Under the pieces are notes generated by a model, which had not been told where the DNA came from, did not search any database, and saw nothing but the letters and a program-made list of their open reading frames with translations. A DNA stretch of 64,000 bases from Oxynema aestuarii AP17 (GTDB lineage: Bacteria; Cyanobacteriota; Cyanobacteriia; Cyanobacteriales; Laspinemataceae): contig NZ_CP051167.1 of the NCBI RefSeq assembly GCF_012295525.1, positions 3,765,501 through 3,829,500 of the forward strand, in the 5' to 3' direction. Positions 1 to 9,975 of this stretch are shown here, piece by piece. Position numbers and translations under genes: made by a program. Every line of letters begins with the position of its first letter. Position 1 is the first letter of the stretch.

Positions 1-683
1 ACGCCTAATTCTCCTAACTGGCGAACGATATCCGGGTCGTCTACAGTCCAGGCGACAATTTCGACCCCGGCGCGATCGCTGGCTTCTACTAATTGAGGAT
101 TCGCCAATAAAATCTTATACAAACTAATTATGACGGTATTTCTAGCGGAAGCGGCTTTAGCTAACTCCTGTTGGTAGCTGTCGGCGTCGGCGACGATATA
201 ACCGAGGGTAAAATTATAATTGCGTTGGCGGACGCGATTGACGAAAGATTCGTTAAACGATGAAATAATACAGCGCGTTTCCCATCCTTCTCGGAGGAGG
301 AGGGCGAGTAAATCGTCGATTTGGCGATCGCTCCAGTCGCAGTGAGGTTTGACGTCGAGATAGAGATGTTTGGGTAGGGAGGCGATCGCCGCTAACACTT
401 GTGAGAAGGTGGGAATCCGTTCTCCGGCGAAGCGATCGCCAAACCAGGCGCCGACATCTAACCCTTGCAAGACCGCGATCGGAGTTTCCCTCACTTTATC
501 CGGTTTTCCCGCAATCCGTTCTAAGGTTTCGTCGTGAATGACCACGGGTATGCCATCGGCGGACAGTTGCAAGTCTAACTCGATCGAATCGGCGCCTTCG
601 CGGAGGGCGCTGGAAAAGGCGGCGAGGGTGTTTTCTGGTGCGATCGCGGAAAAACCGCGATGGGCGATGACTTCAAATTCCAC
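1..683 (-). CDS. Glycerophosphodiester phosphodiesterase family protein (3' end cut by window edge)
   Basis: Reading the minus strand from a GTG at 683 gives VEFEVIAHRGFSAIAPENTL, the start of a GDPD TIM barrel. The catalytic HRG motif and the E-N-T loop are visible, followed by DSIELDLQLSADGIPVVIHDE with the metal-binding E-D pair and second catalytic His. Later come LYLDVKPH and, close to the edge, VEIVAWTVDDPD, a typical near-C-terminal strand of the family. The family hydrolyses glycerophosphodiesters to glycerol-3-phosphate and an alcohol. No signal peptide is visible, so a cytoplasmic enzyme is likely. The start is chosen because AGGGG lies about 8 bases upstream and HRG then falls within the first dozen residues. 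The gene is divergent from recQ, about 50 bases apart. Its last residues lie outside the window. Confidence 0.88.
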   Translation of the reverse strand, partial: MEFEVIAHRGFSAIAPENTLAAFSSALREGADSIELDLQLSADGIPVVIHDETLERIAGKPDKVRETPIAVLQGLDVGAWFGDRFAGERIPTFSQVLAAIASLPKHLYLDVKPHCDWSDRQIDDLLALLLREGWETRCIISSFNESFVNRVRQRNYNFTLGYIVADADSYQQELAKAASARNTVIISLYKILLANPQLVEASDRAGVEIVAWTVDDPDIVRQLGELG

Positions 684-733
684 AATTAAATCCCCTACAA
701 TAATCCCATTTATTGTACGTAGCGGAGGGTCTG

Positions 734-2200
734 ATGTCGCCATCGGGTGCCGACGAATACGATCGCGTGCGCGCGAAACTGCGCGAAATTTGGGGATACG
801 AGGATTTTCGACCGCCCCAAGGGGAAATCGTTCGCACGTTGTTAGAGGGACGCGATGCGGCGATCGTGCTGCCGACGGGGGGCGGTAAGTCGATTTGTTT
901 CCAACTTCCGGCGCTGTTACAAACGGGCTTAACCCTGGTGGTGTCGCCGTTGGTGGCGTTGATGGAGAATCAGGTGCAGGAATTGCGCGATCGCCGTCTT
1001 CCCGCCGCCTTATTACACGGACAACTCGATCGCCGCGTCCGTCGGGATACGTTAAATGCTATAGAACGTAACCGCTTGCGCTTGTTATACCTATCCCCGG
1101 AAACTTTGCTCAGTCCTCCGGTCTGGGAGCGTTTGTGTCAGCCCCAGGTCAGAATTAACGGCTCGATCCTCGACGAAGCCCATTGTCTGGTGCAGTGGGG
1201 CGATACCTTTCGTCCGGCGTATCGGCGCTTGGGGGCGGTTCGTCCGGCGCTGTTGAAAACGAAGCCGCCGGGAACGAAAATCGCGATCGCCGCGTTTACC
1301 GCAACCGCCGATCCCGAAGCCCAGCAAACGATCGCGACGGTGTTGGGGTTACAACGCCCCCGTCAGTTCCTCTACAGTCCCTATCGAGAAAATTTATACT
1401 TAGCGTTAAAAGTGGCTTGGACGCCGCGCGATCGCCGTCAGAAGTTATTCAAATTTATTCAAAGTCAGGGGAAAACCTCGGGATTGGTTTACGTTCGCAC
1501 GCGGGGAGACAGTGAGAAACTCGCCCGGGAGGCGAGCGCACGCGGGTATGCGGTGGCGGCGTATCACGCGGGGTTGAGTGGGGAGGAACGGCGGGCGATC
1601 GAACGGGGTTGGATCGAGAATCAGTTGCAATTTGTGGTCTGTACGTCGGCGTTCGGGATGGGGGTCAACAAGCCGGACGTGCGCTGGGTGGCTCACTTTC
1701 AGGCGCCCGCCTTACTCTCGGAGTACGTGCAGGAAGTGGGACGGGCGGGACGGGACGGACGATCGGCGCGGGCGTTAACCTTAGTGAGCGAATGTACTGG
1801 GTTGCTCGATCCCGAGGACAAACAACGGCGAGAATCTGTCAGGCGCCAGCAGCGAGAGATCTTCAAGCGATCGCGACAGTTGGCGAAGCAGTTCCCGCAG
1901 CAGGGGGAGGTCGAGGCGATCGCGCGGCAGTTTCGCGAGGGGGCGATCGCCCTGTCGGTACTCCATTGTTGCGGAGGGTTACAATGGCGAGACCCGTTTC
2001 ACTATCAGCTCGTTCCCGGCGGCGGTTCCGGTCGCGGCGTACCCGCAATCGATGCTACGGGAACGATGGCGCGTTATGTTAAGTGGCGCGGTTGTCGCTG
2101 GCAGTTTTTACTCGCCGCCTTTGGTTTCAAGAGCGAATCGGCGGTTATGCATTGCGGACATTGCGATAATTGTTTTCCGCATAAATTCAACTCTAGCTAA
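734..2200 (+). CDS. recQ: ATP-dependent DNA helicase, RecQ family (short form)
   Basis: A superfamily 2 3'-5' DNA helicase of about 488 residues. Motif I (LPTGGGKSICFQLPAL) lies near residue 50, the DEAH box in ILDEAHCLVQWG, motif III in AAFTATADPEAQ, and the second RecA domain carries VVCTSAFGMGVNKPDVRWV and YVQEVGRAGRDG. The C-terminal Zn-binding region ends in HCGHCDNC. The protein stops right after the Zn/winged-helix region, so the HRDC domain of E. coli RecQ is absent. An in-frame TTG lies at 713, but the ATG at 734 is preferred because GGAGG sits just upstream. RecQ proteins unwind recombination and replication-fork structures. It is a single gene, divergent from the phosphodiesterase. 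Confidence 0.93.
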   Translation: MSPSGADEYDRVRAKLREIWGYEDFRPPQGEIVRTLLEGRDAAIVLPTGGGKSICFQLPALLQTGLTLVVSPLVALMENQVQELRDRRLPAALLHGQLDRRVRRDTLNAIERNRLRLLYLSPETLLSPPVWERLCQPQVRINGSILDEAHCLVQWGDTFRPAYRRLGAVRPALLKTKPPGTKIAIAAFTATADPEAQQTIATVLGLQRPRQFLYSPYRENLYLALKVAWTPRDRRQKLFKFIQSQGKTSGLVYVRTRGDSEKLAREASARGYAVAAYHAGLSGEERRAIERGWIENQLQFVVCTSAFGMGVNKPDVRWVAHFQAPALLSEYVQEVGRAGRDGRSARALTLVSECTGLLDPEDKQRRESVRRQQREIFKRSRQLAKQFPQQGEVEAIARQFREGAIALSVLHCCGGLQWRDPFHYQLVPGGGSGRGVPAIDATGTMARYVKWRGCRWQFLLAAFGFKSESAVMHCGHCDNCFPHKFNSS

Positions 2201-2519
2201 AAATAACTAACGAATTTTGTGGCGATCGCCGAAGTCTTATTTCAAGATTTCTCGACAATTTTAAAAAATATAAAAAAATCGAGATTCGATCGCCGTACCG
2301 TGGGTGAGATCGCCCTTAGAACTGATTTGACGTACCGCAATGATAAGTTTTTGTCAAGATTTCAAACAAGTTTGTAACACTTTGAAGAAAAAATAAACTG
2401 GAGAGGGGTAAATTGAGGGTCAAGCTAGCTCAAAGAGGAATTTGATTTTGTGTAATTTGTTGCTGAAATCGCAGAAAAGTTCGGCTTAAACTATTAACAA
2501 GCGGTTAAGAGTTGGATTC
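2201..2519. other. Intergenic, AT-rich, no gene
   Basis: 319 bases between recQ and the large GGDEF/EAL gene. It holds an A/T-rich stretch around 2255-2280 and several long A runs near 2385-2395. No open frame, tRNA or convincing hairpin is seen. It presumably carries the promoter of the downstream signalling gene, but I cannot assign -35/-10 boxes. Confidence 0.5.
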
Positions 2520-5500
2520 GTGTTAAACCAATCGGCAGCGCTTGGACAATCCCACACCAATACCATGCAGCAAGTGGGGAGATACCGAGGGACTCACGCT
2601 CGCATCTGTCAAGCGGGAAGTGCCTTGTGGAGAGTTTTAGAAGATTCCTCAGACGGGTTGTTCGTCGTCAACTTGGAGTCGGAGAGCGCTTCAGTCTGGG
2701 TCGATTGTCGGTGCGGCGATCGCGACCCGTTCCGATTCGTGTTGGCCAATCGAGCCGGTCGCGAACTGCTCGGATACCGCGACCGCACGGGAGAGTGCAC
2801 GCGCCTGGGCGACTGCTTGCCCCCGGCGATCGCCCATCGACTGCAACAAGCCCTCACCCGGTGTCTGAAAGAACGCACCCGGGTCGAACTCGAACTGGTC
2901 GGCCCTCGCCACCGCCGCCAACCGACCGAAACCCTGCACGTCCGCCTCGAACCCGAGATCGGCCCGGGGGGCAAAGTCGTGCGGATTTTCGGGTGGTGTC
3001 AGGCGATCGCCGCCCCGGGGCGGCGCCCGGGACTCGTCAGCGATCGCGCCCTCGCCCATCAGATCGCCGTCGCCGTAGCGGCTGCCCCAAACTTGGACGA
3101 TGGATTTCATCTAGCCTTAGAACAAATCGGCAAAACCCTCGGCTGGGACTACGGCGAAGTTTGGACGCCGAGGAGCGACGGCAGTCATTTAGAATGCGAG
3201 CGAGCCTGGTACCGCAGCACCCGGGCGCTGCTCCAATTTCGTCGCATCGGCGAAAAACTCACCTTTCCCCCCGCGATGGGATTGCCCGGACGCATCTGGG
3301 TTTCGCAACAGCCGGAATGGCATCCCGATGTCTCTCAAGTGAGTACGGCAATTTTCCATCGTAGCCAATTGGCGAAACGAGTCAAATTAAAAGCGGCGGT
3401 CGGCTTGCCGATCGTCTTTGAGGGTCAAGTGCAAGCAGTGTTCGTATTTCTGGGGTACGAACGACGCGAAGAAGACCCGCAAACGTTGCAAACTTTAAAG
3501 GCGATCGCCGCCGAATTGGGATCGGTCGTTCGTCAAAAACTGGCAGACGATGCCCTGCGTCAAGCCGAGCAAAAATATCGAAGTTTGTTCGAGAACGCCG
3601 TCGAGGGCATTTTTCAAACGACCCCAGAGGGAAAATACCTAACGGTCAACCCCATGTTAGCTAAAATTTATGGCTACGATTCTCAAAGCGAACTGATTGG
3701 CGAGATCGAAGATATCGAGGTGCAACTCTACGTGGATCCGAACCGTCGCAGCGAATTCAAACGGCTATTGGAAAAACACGATGCGATCTGGGATTTTCAA
3801 TCGCAGATTTACCGCCGCGACGGGAGTATTATTTGGATTTCCGAGAATGCCCGTACCCTGCGCGATTCCAACGGCAAAGTCATCGCCTACGAAGGCACGG
3901 TGAAAGATATCAACGAACACAAACAAGCCGAAGAACGGTTTGCCGCCTTAGTCCAGAACTCCTCGGACATCATTATCGTTCTGGAAGAAGACGGAACGAT
4001 TCAATATGGCAGTCCCTCTTTAGAACGAATTGTGGGCTACGCTCCCGAAACTCTCTGCGGTCAAAACCTGTTAGATTACGTTCACCCTCAAGATCGGGCC
4101 GCCCTGCAAGCGGTGTTCGACGATCGCCCCACCCCCTCCCCGTCCCCGGTCGAGGCGATCGAATATCGTCTGCGCCATGCGGACGGAAGCTGGGTTCATT
4201 TAGAATCCGCCATTAACAACCGCTTAAACGATCCCAACATTGGCGGCTGGATCGTCAACTCCCACGACATCAGCCACCGCATCGCCACGGAAAACGAAAT
4301 CCGCCACCGCTTGAGCGCCCAAGAAGCGCTCTCGCGGATTTCCCGCTTGTTCGTGACCGCCCAAGACCCGGACTGGAAAGCCCTGCTCGCCATTTTGGGC
4401 AGCGCCCTCGGCGTCGATCGCGCCTACATTCTCCAACTCAACGCCCAAGGTCGTTTGATGGGCCACCCCCACTGCTGGCCGTACCGACAAACGGAGGGAT
4501 CCCCCGCCAGTCCATCCCTGCTGCTGCCGGAGTCCTCCCCCTGGATTCTCGGTTGCCTGCACTCCGGTCGCCTGTTGCGGATCGGCGATCGCGATCGCCT
4601 CCCCGGAACCCGTCACCTGGAAAAAAGCTTACTCGAACGTCACCAGATCCGCGCCCTGATCCTGATCCCGATCCACTCCCAAGACGGCAACCTACTCGGC
4701 TGTCTGGGCGCCGATCGCACCGACAAGCGCCACCCTTGGAGCGACACCGACGCCCATCTGCTCCAAGTCGTCTCGGAAATGCTTTCCGGGTACTACCAGC
4801 GCAAACAAGCGGAAATCGCCTTGCGCCAAGCAGAGCAGAAATATCGCAGTATTTTCGAGAATGCCGTCGAAGGCATCTTTCAAACCAGTCCCGACGGCCA
4901 ATATCTCACCGTCAACCCGATGTTGGCCAAAATTTACGGCTACGACTCCCCTCAAGAGTTGATGGCGTCCCTGACCGATATCGAACACCAGCTCTACGTC
5001 GATCCCGACCGCCGCGCTTATTTCCAACTGCTGATGCAAGAACGGGACGCCGTGTGGAATTTCGAGTCGCAAATCTACCGCAAAGACGGCAGCACGATTT
5101 GGATTGCCGAAAGCGCCCGACCGATTCGCGACGAGGCGGGCAACTTGCTCGGCTACGAAGGCACCGTGGTCGATATCACCCAACGCAAGCAAGCCGAACT
5201 CGAAGTGCAACGGCGAGATCGCCTCCTGCAGGGGGTCGCCGAAGCCATGAACCACCTGCTCACCGAAACTCGCCACGAAGCCGCTATTTCTAAAGCCCTA
5301 GCCACCCTCGGCGAAGCGGTGGATGTCGATCGCGTCTATATCTGTCAGTTGAAAAACGGCATCCGCTCCTTTCCCCAACCGATCGCGATCGCCCACGGTA
5401 ACGGACACGGCGCCTTTCCGCGACCGGACGCCGGGCCCTCAGAAAACCCCTTCAATACGATCGCCCAAGTCAACGCCGACGAGGCCCGCGATCGCGAGGG

Positions 5501-7196
5501 CTGGGAATTTTATACTCAGTTCGAGTGGACCCGAGAAGGTGGCTCGCGCCTGTGCGGCGATCGCTGTTCCCTGCTCGCCGAGCGCCGCGCCACCGCCGAA
5601 GCCCTATTCGCCGGAAACGCCGTCACCATCGCCGCCGACAACCCCCCCATTCGCGGAGATCGCCACTTCGACGACGATCCGGCCCGCTCGTTTCTGCTCG
5701 TGCCGATCGTCCTGAGCGATCGGGTCTGGGGCTATATCGGCTTTGACGATCGCGGCAACACCAACACCAGCGCCGCCGATCCGACCGTTCGCCGTTGGAC
5801 CGAGAGCGAAGAATCGATCTTGCTGGCGATCGCCGGAAGCCTCGGAGGCGCCCTCAAACGGCACAGCTACGAAGAATTCATGCGCCACCAAGCCTATCAC
5901 GACCTGCTCACGGGCTTGCCCAACCGCCAACTGCTCGACGATCGCCTCCCCCTGGCATTGGAAATCGCCCGCGAACGCGGACACCAACTCGCCGTCATGT
6001 TTCTCGACCTCGACCGCTTTAAAATTATCAACGATACCCTCGGTCATGCCGTCGGCGACGAACTGCTCAAAAGCGCCGCCCAGCGACTGCGCGGTTGTCT
6101 GCGCGAAGAAGATACCCTAGTACGCTGGGGCGGTGACGAATTTATCCTCATCCTCGATTCCCTCGTCGGCGAACGCGATGCGATCCACGTCGCCGAACGT
6201 CTCTTAGAAGTGCTGCGCCCTCCCTTCGAGATCGACGGACACCAACTCTACATCACCAGCAGCATCGGGATCGCCCTCTACCCGCGCGACGGCGACGATG
6301 CCGAAACCCTGATTAAAAATGCCGACATTGCCCTCTATGAAGTCAAACAACGGGGACGCAATAATTACCACGTCTATACCTGCGCTACCAACGCGGAAAC
6401 CCCCCACTTTTTGATTCTCGACAACTACTTACATCACGCCTTAGAACGGGAAGAATTTGCCCTCGAATACCAACCGATTTTCGACACGCGGTCCGGCAGC
6501 ATTTGCGCCGTTGAAGCCCTGCTACGCTGGCACCATCCCGACCTCGGACTCGTCTCCCCTCAAACCTTCCTCCCCATTGCCGAAGAAAACGGGGCGATCG
6601 TCGAACTCGGTCAATGGGCCATTCGCGCCGCTTGCACCCAAACCCGCGCTTGGCAAGACGCCGGACTCACCTGGGTTCCCCTCGTCGTCAACCTTTCCAC
6701 CCGCCAGTTTCAGCAAAGCGATTTGGTCCCGATGTTAGTCGAGATTTTGCAAGAAACGGGATTAGACCCGCGCTGGTTGGAATTGGAAATTACCGAAATG
6801 ACCGCCATGCAAGATGTGGAACTCACCGCCCAAGTTTTAATGAAACTCAAGCGTGCAGGGGTTTCCCTGTCGATCGACGATTTCGGTATCGGTTACGCCT
6901 CCCTCAACTATCTCAAACAATTTGCCTTTCAAACTCTCAAAATCGATCGCTCTTTCGTCGGTAATTTAACCGTCGATCCCGCCCAAAAAGCAATTGTCGC
7001 CGCCACGATCGCCCTCGCCGATGCTTTGAATATGAAAGTGGTCGCCGAAGGGGTCGAAACCGACGCGCAACGGGAAAGTTTGCAAAGTCTCGGCTGCGAT
7101 CGAATGCAGGGCTATCTTTTCAAACCTCCAGTCAGTGCGGAGGCGATCGCCCCTTTACTCGTCCCGCAACTCCCCCGACCGTCCCCCTCGTCCTAA
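2520..7196 (+). CDS. Multi-sensor diguanylate cyclase/phosphodiesterase (PAS/GAF-GGDEF-EAL)
   Basis: A 1558-residue cyclic-di-GMP signalling protein with no clear membrane segment. Approximate order: PAS-like (45-150), GAF (175-335), PAS (347-470), PAS (475-600), GAF (610-760), PAS (769-893), GAF (900-1120), GGDEF, EAL. The GGDEF motif is intact at 1204-1208, preceded by an RxxD inhibitory site (REED) five residues upstream. EAL is intact at 1332-1334, with later LEITEMTAM and SIDDFGIGYASL matching the metal-binding and catalytic loops. By sequence the protein could therefore both make and degrade c-di-GMP. The PAS units at bases 3558-3935 and 4824-5195 are close copies. The start is GTG at 2520; an in-frame ATG at 2565 is an alternative. 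The stop overlaps that of the opposing kinase gene. Confidence 0.93.
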   Translation: MLNQSAALGQSHTNTMQQVGRYRGTHARICQAGSALWRVLEDSSDGLFVVNLESESASVWVDCRCGDRDPFRFVLANRAGRELLGYRDRTGECTRLGDCLPPAIAHRLQQALTRCLKERTRVELELVGPRHRRQPTETLHVRLEPEIGPGGKVVRIFGWCQAIAAPGRRPGLVSDRALAHQIAVAVAAAPNLDDGFHLALEQIGKTLGWDYGEVWTPRSDGSHLECERAWYRSTRALLQFRRIGEKLTFPPAMGLPGRIWVSQQPEWHPDVSQVSTAIFHRSQLAKRVKLKAAVGLPIVFEGQVQAVFVFLGYERREEDPQTLQTLKAIAAELGSVVRQKLADDALRQAEQKYRSLFENAVEGIFQTTPEGKYLTVNPMLAKIYGYDSQSELIGEIEDIEVQLYVDPNRRSEFKRLLEKHDAIWDFQSQIYRRDGSIIWISENARTLRDSNGKVIAYEGTVKDINEHKQAEERFAALVQNSSDIIIVLEEDGTIQYGSPSLERIVGYAPETLCGQNLLDYVHPQDRAALQAVFDDRPTPSPSPVEAIEYRLRHADGSWVHLESAINNRLNDPNIGGWIVNSHDISHRIATENEIRHRLSAQEALSRISRLFVTAQDPDWKALLAILGSALGVDRAYILQLNAQGRLMGHPHCWPYRQTEGSPASPSLLLPESSPWILGCLHSGRLLRIGDRDRLPGTRHLEKSLLERHQIRALILIPIHSQDGNLLGCLGADRTDKRHPWSDTDAHLLQVVSEMLSGYYQRKQAEIALRQAEQKYRSIFENAVEGIFQTSPDGQYLTVNPMLAKIYGYDSPQELMASLTDIEHQLYVDPDRRAYFQLLMQERDAVWNFESQIYRKDGSTIWIAESARPIRDEAGNLLGYEGTVVDITQRKQAELEVQRRDRLLQGVAEAMNHLLTETRHEAAISKALATLGEAVDVDRVYICQLKNGIRSFPQPIAIAHGNGHGAFPRPDAGPSENPFNTIAQVNADEARDREGWEFYTQFEWTREGGSRLCGDRCSLLAERRATAEALFAGNAVTIAADNPPIRGDRHFDDDPARSFLLVPIVLSDRVWGYIGFDDRGNTNTSAADPTVRRWTESEESILLAIAGSLGGALKRHSYEEFMRHQAYHDLLTGLPNRQLLDDRLPLALEIARERGHQLAVMFLDLDRFKIINDTLGHAVGDELLKSAAQRLRGCLREEDTLVRWGGDEFILILDSLVGERDAIHVAERLLEVLRPPFEIDGHQLYITSSIGIALYPRDGDDAETLIKNADIALYEVKQRGRNNYHVYTCATNAETPHFLILDNYLHHALEREEFALEYQPIFDTRSGSICAVEALLRWHHPDLGLVSPQTFLPIAEENGAIVELGQWAIRAACTQTRAWQDAGLTWVPLVVNLSTRQFQQSDLVPMLVEILQETGLDPRWLELEITEMTAMQDVELTAQVLMKLKRAGVSLSIDDFGIGYASLNYLKQFAFQTLKIDRSFVGNLTVDPAQKAIVAATIALADALNMKVVAEGVETDAQRESLQSLGCDRMQGYLFKPPVSAEAIAPLLVPQLPRPSPSS

Positions 7197-8578
7197 CCCG
7201 TCGCTCTCCCCGTGGAATGACACTCGCTGGAACTCACAGGTAACACAATTTCAAACTGCGTTCCCCACCCCGGTTCCGACTTTAAATTGAGTCGTCCGCC
7301 GTGTTTTTCTTTGACAATTTCGTTACTGATCGCCAACCCCAAACCCGTCCCTTTTCCAACGGGTTTGGTCGTGAAAAAATTCTGAAAAATACGCTGTTGG
7401 ATCTCCTTGGGAATCCCCGGTCCGTTATCTCTGATGCAGACCGACACCCAGGGCTGACTGTTACTACTCTCCCGAATTTTCGTCTCTATTTCGATCCTCG
7501 GCTTCCAGGATGAATTTTCTGGGGACGCCGCTTGCGTAGCTTCTAACTGGTCGAGCAGCGCGTCGATCGCGTTGCTGATAATATTTGTAAACACTTGAGA
7601 CAACTGCCCGGAATAACACTCGACCAACGGCAGTTCGTCGTACTGCTTGACCACTTCGATCTCGTATTTGAGGCGGTTTTCGAGAATTAACAGGGTGCTG
7701 TCGAGACATTCGTGGAGGTCCGCAGGTTTGCGAGTGGTTTCGTCCATGTGGGAAAAGTTTTGCATCCCCCCGACCATTTTCGTCAGCCGTTCCGCCGCCA
7801 CCCGCACCGTACCGAGAATTTTGGGCAAATCTTGTTTTAAAAAGTCGAGATCGACTTCTTCTTTTTTTTCGACGATCGCCTCCGTTTCGCGATCGATTTC
7901 TCCTTCGTAAACTGCTAGTAAATCGAGCAAGTCTTGGGAATAATTGGCTAAAAATCCCATGTTTCCCCAAATACAATTAATGGGATTTTTGATTTCGTGA
8001 GCCAGTCCCGCCACCATCCGACCCAAACTCGCCATTTTTTCCGTTTGAATCATGTGGGAACGAGTTTGTTCGTGGAGCATTTTCGTCGTCAATTCGTGGA
8101 TTTGCGATTGAGCGACGAGCAGTTGATGAACGTCGAGCAAGCGATAATCGCACGAGTTCAGTTGGACGACGATCGGTTCGTAGAGCAGTTCGGGCGATCG
8201 TTCCAGCGATCGCCGCGCCGCCATCACCACTAAGGTATTACTCGGGAAAACTGATAGCTCGGTCTCGACGAAATGATATAACTTTTCAAGGGGTCTTCGG
8301 GAAAATAATTCGATTCCATAAGGACGACTGAGGTGTTCTAAAAAACGACGCCGCGAAATCATGCCCACGAACTTTCCGCTATCTTTTAAAATCGCTCCAG
8401 GCATCAGAGGATTGTTAGTAAATTCTTTGGCCAGTTCCTGACCGGGTTCGCCAACGTCAATCTCAAACTCGTAAAGCGTCAGATCTTCGAGGGTCGATTC
8501 TAAGTGCAGGTCGCGATTAGACAAATCGTTCCCCCGCGCAGTTGATAATCCTAAATGCTTGTCTGTCACGGCTAACAT
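7193..8578 (-). CDS. Sensor histidine kinase with CBS-like N-terminal region
   Basis: 461 residues. The N-terminal ~165 residues lack membrane segments and resemble a CBS-type pair (LMPGAILKDSGKFVGMISRRRFLE). A short helical linker follows, then MASLGRMVAGLAHEIKNPIN with the phospho-accepting H194. The ATPase domain follows, with N-box FTNIISNAIDALLDQ, G1 box RDNGPGIP and G2 box GKGTGLGLAISNEIV. The layout, including the DLHECLDSTLLILENRLK segment, recurs in the kinases at 32905-34806 and 46084-48360. The protein is probably cytoplasmic; no receiver or partner regulator is adjacent. It converges on the GGDEF/EAL gene with a 4-base overlap of stop codons, so read-through would produce antisense RNA for both. 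Confidence 0.9.
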   Translation of the reverse strand: MLAVTDKHLGLSTARGNDLSNRDLHLESTLEDLTLYEFEIDVGEPGQELAKEFTNNPLMPGAILKDSGKFVGMISRRRFLEHLSRPYGIELFSRRPLEKLYHFVETELSVFPSNTLVVMAARRSLERSPELLYEPIVVQLNSCDYRLLDVHQLLVAQSQIHELTTKMLHEQTRSHMIQTEKMASLGRMVAGLAHEIKNPINCIWGNMGFLANYSQDLLDLLAVYEGEIDRETEAIVEKKEEVDLDFLKQDLPKILGTVRVAAERLTKMVGGMQNFSHMDETTRKPADLHECLDSTLLILENRLKYEIEVVKQYDELPLVECYSGQLSQVFTNIISNAIDALLDQLEATQAASPENSSWKPRIEIETKIRESSNSQPWVSVCIRDNGPGIPKEIQQRIFQNFFTTKPVGKGTGLGLAISNEIVKEKHGGRLNLKSEPGWGTQFEIVLPVSSSECHSTGRATG

Positions 8579-9115
8579 GACCTATTCCCCCTACTTTTTA
8601 AGTATAGACGACAACGTTTTACTCTCGTAATAATTTTACAAGAATGTTAAAACTTCGAGCTTAAAAATATTTGCTATAGAGGGATTTACAAGAAGATAAT
8701 CTATTGTTAACCTAATATTAACCGAGCTGTCTGTTCGCTAATATCTGGTTTTCAGCATCGATCGTTATTGTTGGTTGCCCTTCCCCTTACAACAACGGCG
8801 AAATACCACCAGTATTTATTTAAAAGTAATTATGATTTTCTCTATTGTATGGGTTCTTTGCTTAAAAGAAAGTAAATTTTATGTTAAAAGTCAAGATTCT
8901 TGGCAAAAGGTGCCATCAATTTCACTACAAAATCCGTCGGATCGTTGTCTCGTAAGGGATCGATCGAGGTGGGTTCGATCGAGCTTCTATATTGGGCGCG
9001 ATCGCCGGATCGATGGCGATCGAAAATGAATTTTAAAAGTTCCGATCTTTGAAAAATAGAAGGTTAAAATACCGGGAGACGGGCGATCGCCCCCTTGCAT
9101 TGCCCCCTCGAACAG
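8579..9115. other. Intergenic region, no supported gene
   Basis: 537 bases between a divergent kinase start and the 3' end of the aminotransferase gene. Around 8700-8725 TTAACC occurs twice, separated by TAATA, which could be a regulator site for the kinase promoter. An 84-codon plus-strand frame at 8775-9029 has no recognisable protein character. Nothing else stands out beyond HIP1 octamers. Confidence 0.45.
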
Positions 9116-9934
9116 TCACGCCGGGTGGTGGTGCGATCGCCCAAAGCCAGCGATTTGTCGCAACGCGGCGATCGCGCCGTGGGTAGGATCGAAGGATCGC
9201 GATCGTCCTTCGCCGACCGCCGCCGCAATCGGGACGATTTCCACGACGCTATTACTGTAGGCGATCGCCTCGAACTCCCTCACCCGTTGCGCCGTCCAGG
9301 GTAGCTCGCACACCTTTTGACGTTGAGCGTGCAAGGTTTCGAGGAGGTGCGATCGCATCACCCCGGGCAAAATCTCCGCCCCTAACGGCGGCGTATACCA
9401 GCATCCGTCCCGCCATCCCCACAGATTCCCCGTTGCCGTTTCCAGCCAGTTTCCAGACTCGTCAACGAGAATTGCTTCCGACAGCCCCCGCCGTTTTGCT
9501 TCTTGCAACGCCAAATAACACGGCAGGTAGTTTCCCGTTTTATAATGAGCCAAACTGCGCCGATATCGCGGCCCCTCCGCAATCCAAGCGCCAATTCCCC
9601 GGCGTTGGCGTTCCTCCAAATCCGGCGGTAACTCCCGTCCGGTAATCCATTCCCGTCCGTCGGGAAAAATCGCAAGGCGCAGAACCGGATAAGCGGCTAT
9701 CATGTTCTCGGCTCCCAGGCGAACCCGTTCCCAATCCGGTTGCGACCAGTGAAAAGCGGCGACGGTTCGTTCCACCCGCCGACAATGGGCCTCCCACTGG
9801 GTCAATCCCGCATCGAGGGAGCGATCGTACACCCGCAAGGTCGTAAACGCCGTGGCGCCGTAGAGCAAACCGGGATCGGCGATCGATAACTTTAAGTTTT
9901 CTGAAGTATTTAACTTCCCGTCATACCAGAACAT
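9116..9934 (-). CDS. pabC: Class IV aminotransferase, probable aminodeoxychorismate lyase
   Basis: 272 residues of the PLP-dependent fold-type IV family. It begins MFWYDGKLNTSENLKLSIAD and has GLLYGATAFTTLRVY, the usual start of the D-amino-acid/branched-chain aminotransferase and PabC group. The PLP lysine is K132 in HYKTGNYLPCYLALQEAKRRG. Later LVDESGNWLETATGNLW and LPGVMRSHLLE match the cofactor phosphate and substrate loops. Cyanobacterial proteins of this size and motif are usually annotated as 4-amino-4-deoxychorismate lyase, which makes p-aminobenzoate for folate. A D-amino-acid or branched-chain aminotransferase cannot be excluded by eye. The gene is single, divergent from the FkbM gene 41 bases away. 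Confidence 0.8.
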   Translation of the reverse strand: MFWYDGKLNTSENLKLSIADPGLLYGATAFTTLRVYDRSLDAGLTQWEAHCRRVERTVAAFHWSQPDWERVRLGAENMIAAYPVLRLAIFPDGREWITGRELPPDLEERQRRGIGAWIAEGPRYRRSLAHYKTGNYLPCYLALQEAKRRGLSEAILVDESGNWLETATGNLWGWRDGCWYTPPLGAEILPGVMRSHLLETLHAQRQKVCELPWTAQRVREFEAIAYSNSVVEIVPIAAAVGEGRSRSFDPTHGAIAALRQIAGFGRSHHHPA

Positions 9935-9975
9935 ATTAATTACTTAAATAAGTATCTCCATTCAAAATATAATTT

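Noticed and set aside
713-733. TTG start extending RecQ by seven residues
   Set aside because: The ATG at 734 has a GGAGG at proper distance and gives the usual N-terminus.
8775-9029. 84-codon plus-strand open frame
   Set aside because: AT-rich, no domain, no convincing ribosome-binding site, and the product looks random in composition.
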